A stretch of DNA of 64,000 nt, from positions 3,287,501 through 3,351,500 of the forward strand of contig NZ_CP036200.1 in NCBI RefSeq assembly GCF_004295345.1, given 5' to 3'. This document shows, one piece after another, positions 62,772 to 64,000 of the stretch. Position 1 is the stretch's first letter. The number at the start of each line of letters is the position of its first letter. Under the pieces are notes generated by a model. It ran no database searches. It saw only the letters and a program-made list of their open reading frames with translations, and was not told the DNA's origin. Origin of the DNA: Shewanella maritima (GTDB taxonomy: Bacteria; Pseudomonadota; Gammaproteobacteria; Enterobacterales; Shewanellaceae). A program made the position numbers and the translations under genes.

Positions 62772-64000
62772 TTAGTCGGTAAAAGCATCTGGCGCCAACT
62801 CCCAATAACCCCATGACTCATATTGATATTGCTTGGCGAGCTTAACAGCTTGTTGATGGTGTTGTTTGGCAAGCCTACTGTTATCAAGGGCTTCATATGT
62901 TTTACTCATTTGTTGATGCCAGTTCGGGTGATGCTCACCTTGAGCGCTAACTTGCTTTAAGATTTGCAGTGACTTTTGTGGATCTTTGGTGGCGACAAAG
63001 CCCTTTGAAAATGCGATGACAACTTCTAAATACGACTCTGGAAAGTCCTGTTTGATAGCTGCTAATACTTGGTCAACTTTGGTGTGCTGTTTAGAGCGAA
63101 ATAGGTATTTTGCTAGGTGATAGGCTTGTAGCCAATCAAAGCGAAACCCTGCCCATTGCGACTGCTTTCGCTTAAAGTGCGCCAACAGTGCCTGATAGTC
63201 AGCAAACTCCAGCATTGGGTCTAAATCAACGTAATAGTTGGGCGCAAGAAACTCCAATCCCGCAACAATGGATGGCATAGCTGTCGAATAATGGGTTTCA
63301 TCAGCAAACACCTGATAGCCGTAGCGCAAGTTTTGATCTGTATGCGCACTAAAAAGTTTATCCAACTCGGCAACGCCCATCCCTTTCTCGTTAGCGAGTG
63401 TCATAAACAGCTCGGTTTTTGGTTTAGTTTTCAAAAAGCGCTGTAGTTGCTGCTCTATATTGTTGCCGTCGTACCACGCGCTTGGGCTAAAAGCCAAAAA
63501 TGCGTTAAAAGGTGTGCTTTCTTGTATCATGCTATACAAGGTGAATAGCCCTCCCAATGAATAGCCTGACAGGGCTTTAGCGTCAGTGGTGCGATACTCG
63601 CTATCGATTAATGGGATTAATTCCTGGCTTAAATAGGCTTGCAGTTTATCTGAGCCGCCAAATTCGCTGCCTTCTTTTTCAGACTCCCAGGTATTGGCGT
63701 ACAGATAATCTTTTTGCCCCTGCATAGCGATGCCCACAACGATTAGCGGTGGGATTTTGCCCATGCGCGCAAGGGTGTGGGCTGCGGCAGAAACGTGGCG
63801 AAACTGGAAGTCGCCATCAATAACATACAGCACGCTGTAGTGTCTTTGGGTGCCCGGAATTTGCATGTGATAACGCTCAGGCAATGCAACCATATAGCGG
63901 CGTTTAGCGGCAAATATTTGAGATTGATGTTCAAACACCTGACCGTAGCTAAGACTTTGTGAAACAGGGGTTTGTGAAGCAAGGCTATGTGAAACAGGGT
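62772..64000 (-). CDS. Putative esterase with TPR-like C-terminus (5' end beyond window)
   Basis: At least 409 codons; the frame stays open to the window edge. The N-terminal part is an alpha/beta hydrolase of the Fes/IroE-type esterase family: VLYVIDGDFQFRH near the start, LSGYSLGGLFTLY as the nucleophile elbow (serine in GYSLGG), a FSPSAWY segment, and a DETHYSTAMPSIVAGLEFL segment with the catalytic His. The C-terminal 150 residues are helical with a TPR look. A GTG at 63938 is an internal codon: the frame continues upstream (residues SQSLSYGQV), so the true start, probably with a signal peptide, lies outside. Confidence 0.82.
   Translation of the reverse strand, partial: PVSHSLASQTPVSQSLSYGQVFEHQSQIFAAKRRYMVALPERYHMQIPGTQRHYSVLYVIDGDFQFRHVSAAAHTLARMGKIPPLIVVGIAMQGQKDYLYANTWESEKEGSEFGGSDKLQAYLSQELIPLIDSEYRTTDAKALSGYSLGGLFTLYSMIQESTPFNAFLAFSPSAWYDGNNIEQQLQRFLKTKPKTELFMTLANEKGMGVAELDKLFSAHTDQNLRYGYQVFADETHYSTAMPSIVAGLEFLAPNYYVDLDPMLEFADYQALLAHFKRKQSQWAGFRFDWLQAYHLAKYLFRSKQHTKVDQVLAAIKQDFPESYLEVVIAFSKGFVATKDPQKSLQILKQVSAQGEHHPNWHQQMSKTYEALDNSRLAKQHHQQAVKLAKQYQYESWGYWELAPDAFTD

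Noticed and set aside
1..64000. Insertion sequence or prophage
   Set aside because: No transposase, integrase or phage gene was found; only non-coding repeats are present.

Overview
The window reads as a chromosomal segment of a facultatively anaerobic marine-type gammaproteobacterium, most likely Shewanella or a close relative in the Alteromonadales. This is judged from protein style, gene content and compact operons; no taxonomic marker gene is present. Roughly the first 37 kb is devoted to formate-driven hydrogen production and the selenium and nickel maturation it needs. The remainder holds a heme-type TonB uptake locus, a very large sensor kinase, and envelope and peptidase genes.

Layout. 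1-2673 (minus): a phosphate-type ABC transporter (pstS, pstC, pstA and the first codons of pstB). 2855-12840: a selenium locus with selD, a 54-residue membrane protein, a FocA-type formate channel, a PhnCDE-like ABC transporter probably dedicated to selenium, the selenocysteine tRNA, selA and selB. 13882-25354 (plus): a complete Hyf-type formate hydrogenlyase operon (hyfA-I, a frameshifted hycH and the hycI protease). 26676-32900 (plus): hydN, the selenoprotein formate dehydrogenase fdhF (in-frame TGA at 27694 plus SECIS hairpin), an FhlA-type sigma-54 activator and fdhD. 33126-37520: a DUF3127 protein with an SSB-like tail, then hypBCDEA on the minus strand (no hypF in the window). 37768-38448: a murein endopeptidase-like protein. 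38839-46244: a CobN-like chelatase, a DUF2149 protein and a MotA/TolQ/ExbB protein, divergent from a TonB-dependent receptor, resembling the Hmu heme locus of Bacteroidetes. 46642-53563: a hybrid sensor kinase of about 2,190 residues broken by one frameshift, plus a single-domain response regulator. 53686-54879: a bactofilin with a long tail. 55137-60522 (minus): two M16 peptidase-family proteins, an L,D-transpeptidase and a lipid A acyltransferase. 60676-64000: an HExxH protein, a TetR regulator and a partial esterase.

How it works together. Selenium taken up by the ABC transporter would feed SelD; SelA charges tRNA-Sec; SelB delivers it to the fdhF UGA. FdhF with HydN/HyfA passes electrons to the Hyf membrane hydrogenase, whose nickel-iron site is built by HypA-E and whose large subunit is clipped by HycI. 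The focA-like gene, the hyf operon and hydN-fdhF share an inverted repeat (TCGACA-N4-TGTCGA), with recognisable sigma-54 promoters 80-120 bp downstream in two cases. I infer that this is the binding site of the FhlA-like protein and that it defines a local formate regulon.

Other points. Pairs of oppositely oriented hairpin-rich repeats flank the hyf operon. The TonB receptor is preceded by a promoter, a Fur-like box and a folded leader ending in an intrinsic terminator. Two genes (hycH and the large kinase) carry frameshifts that could be real decay or sequencing errors.
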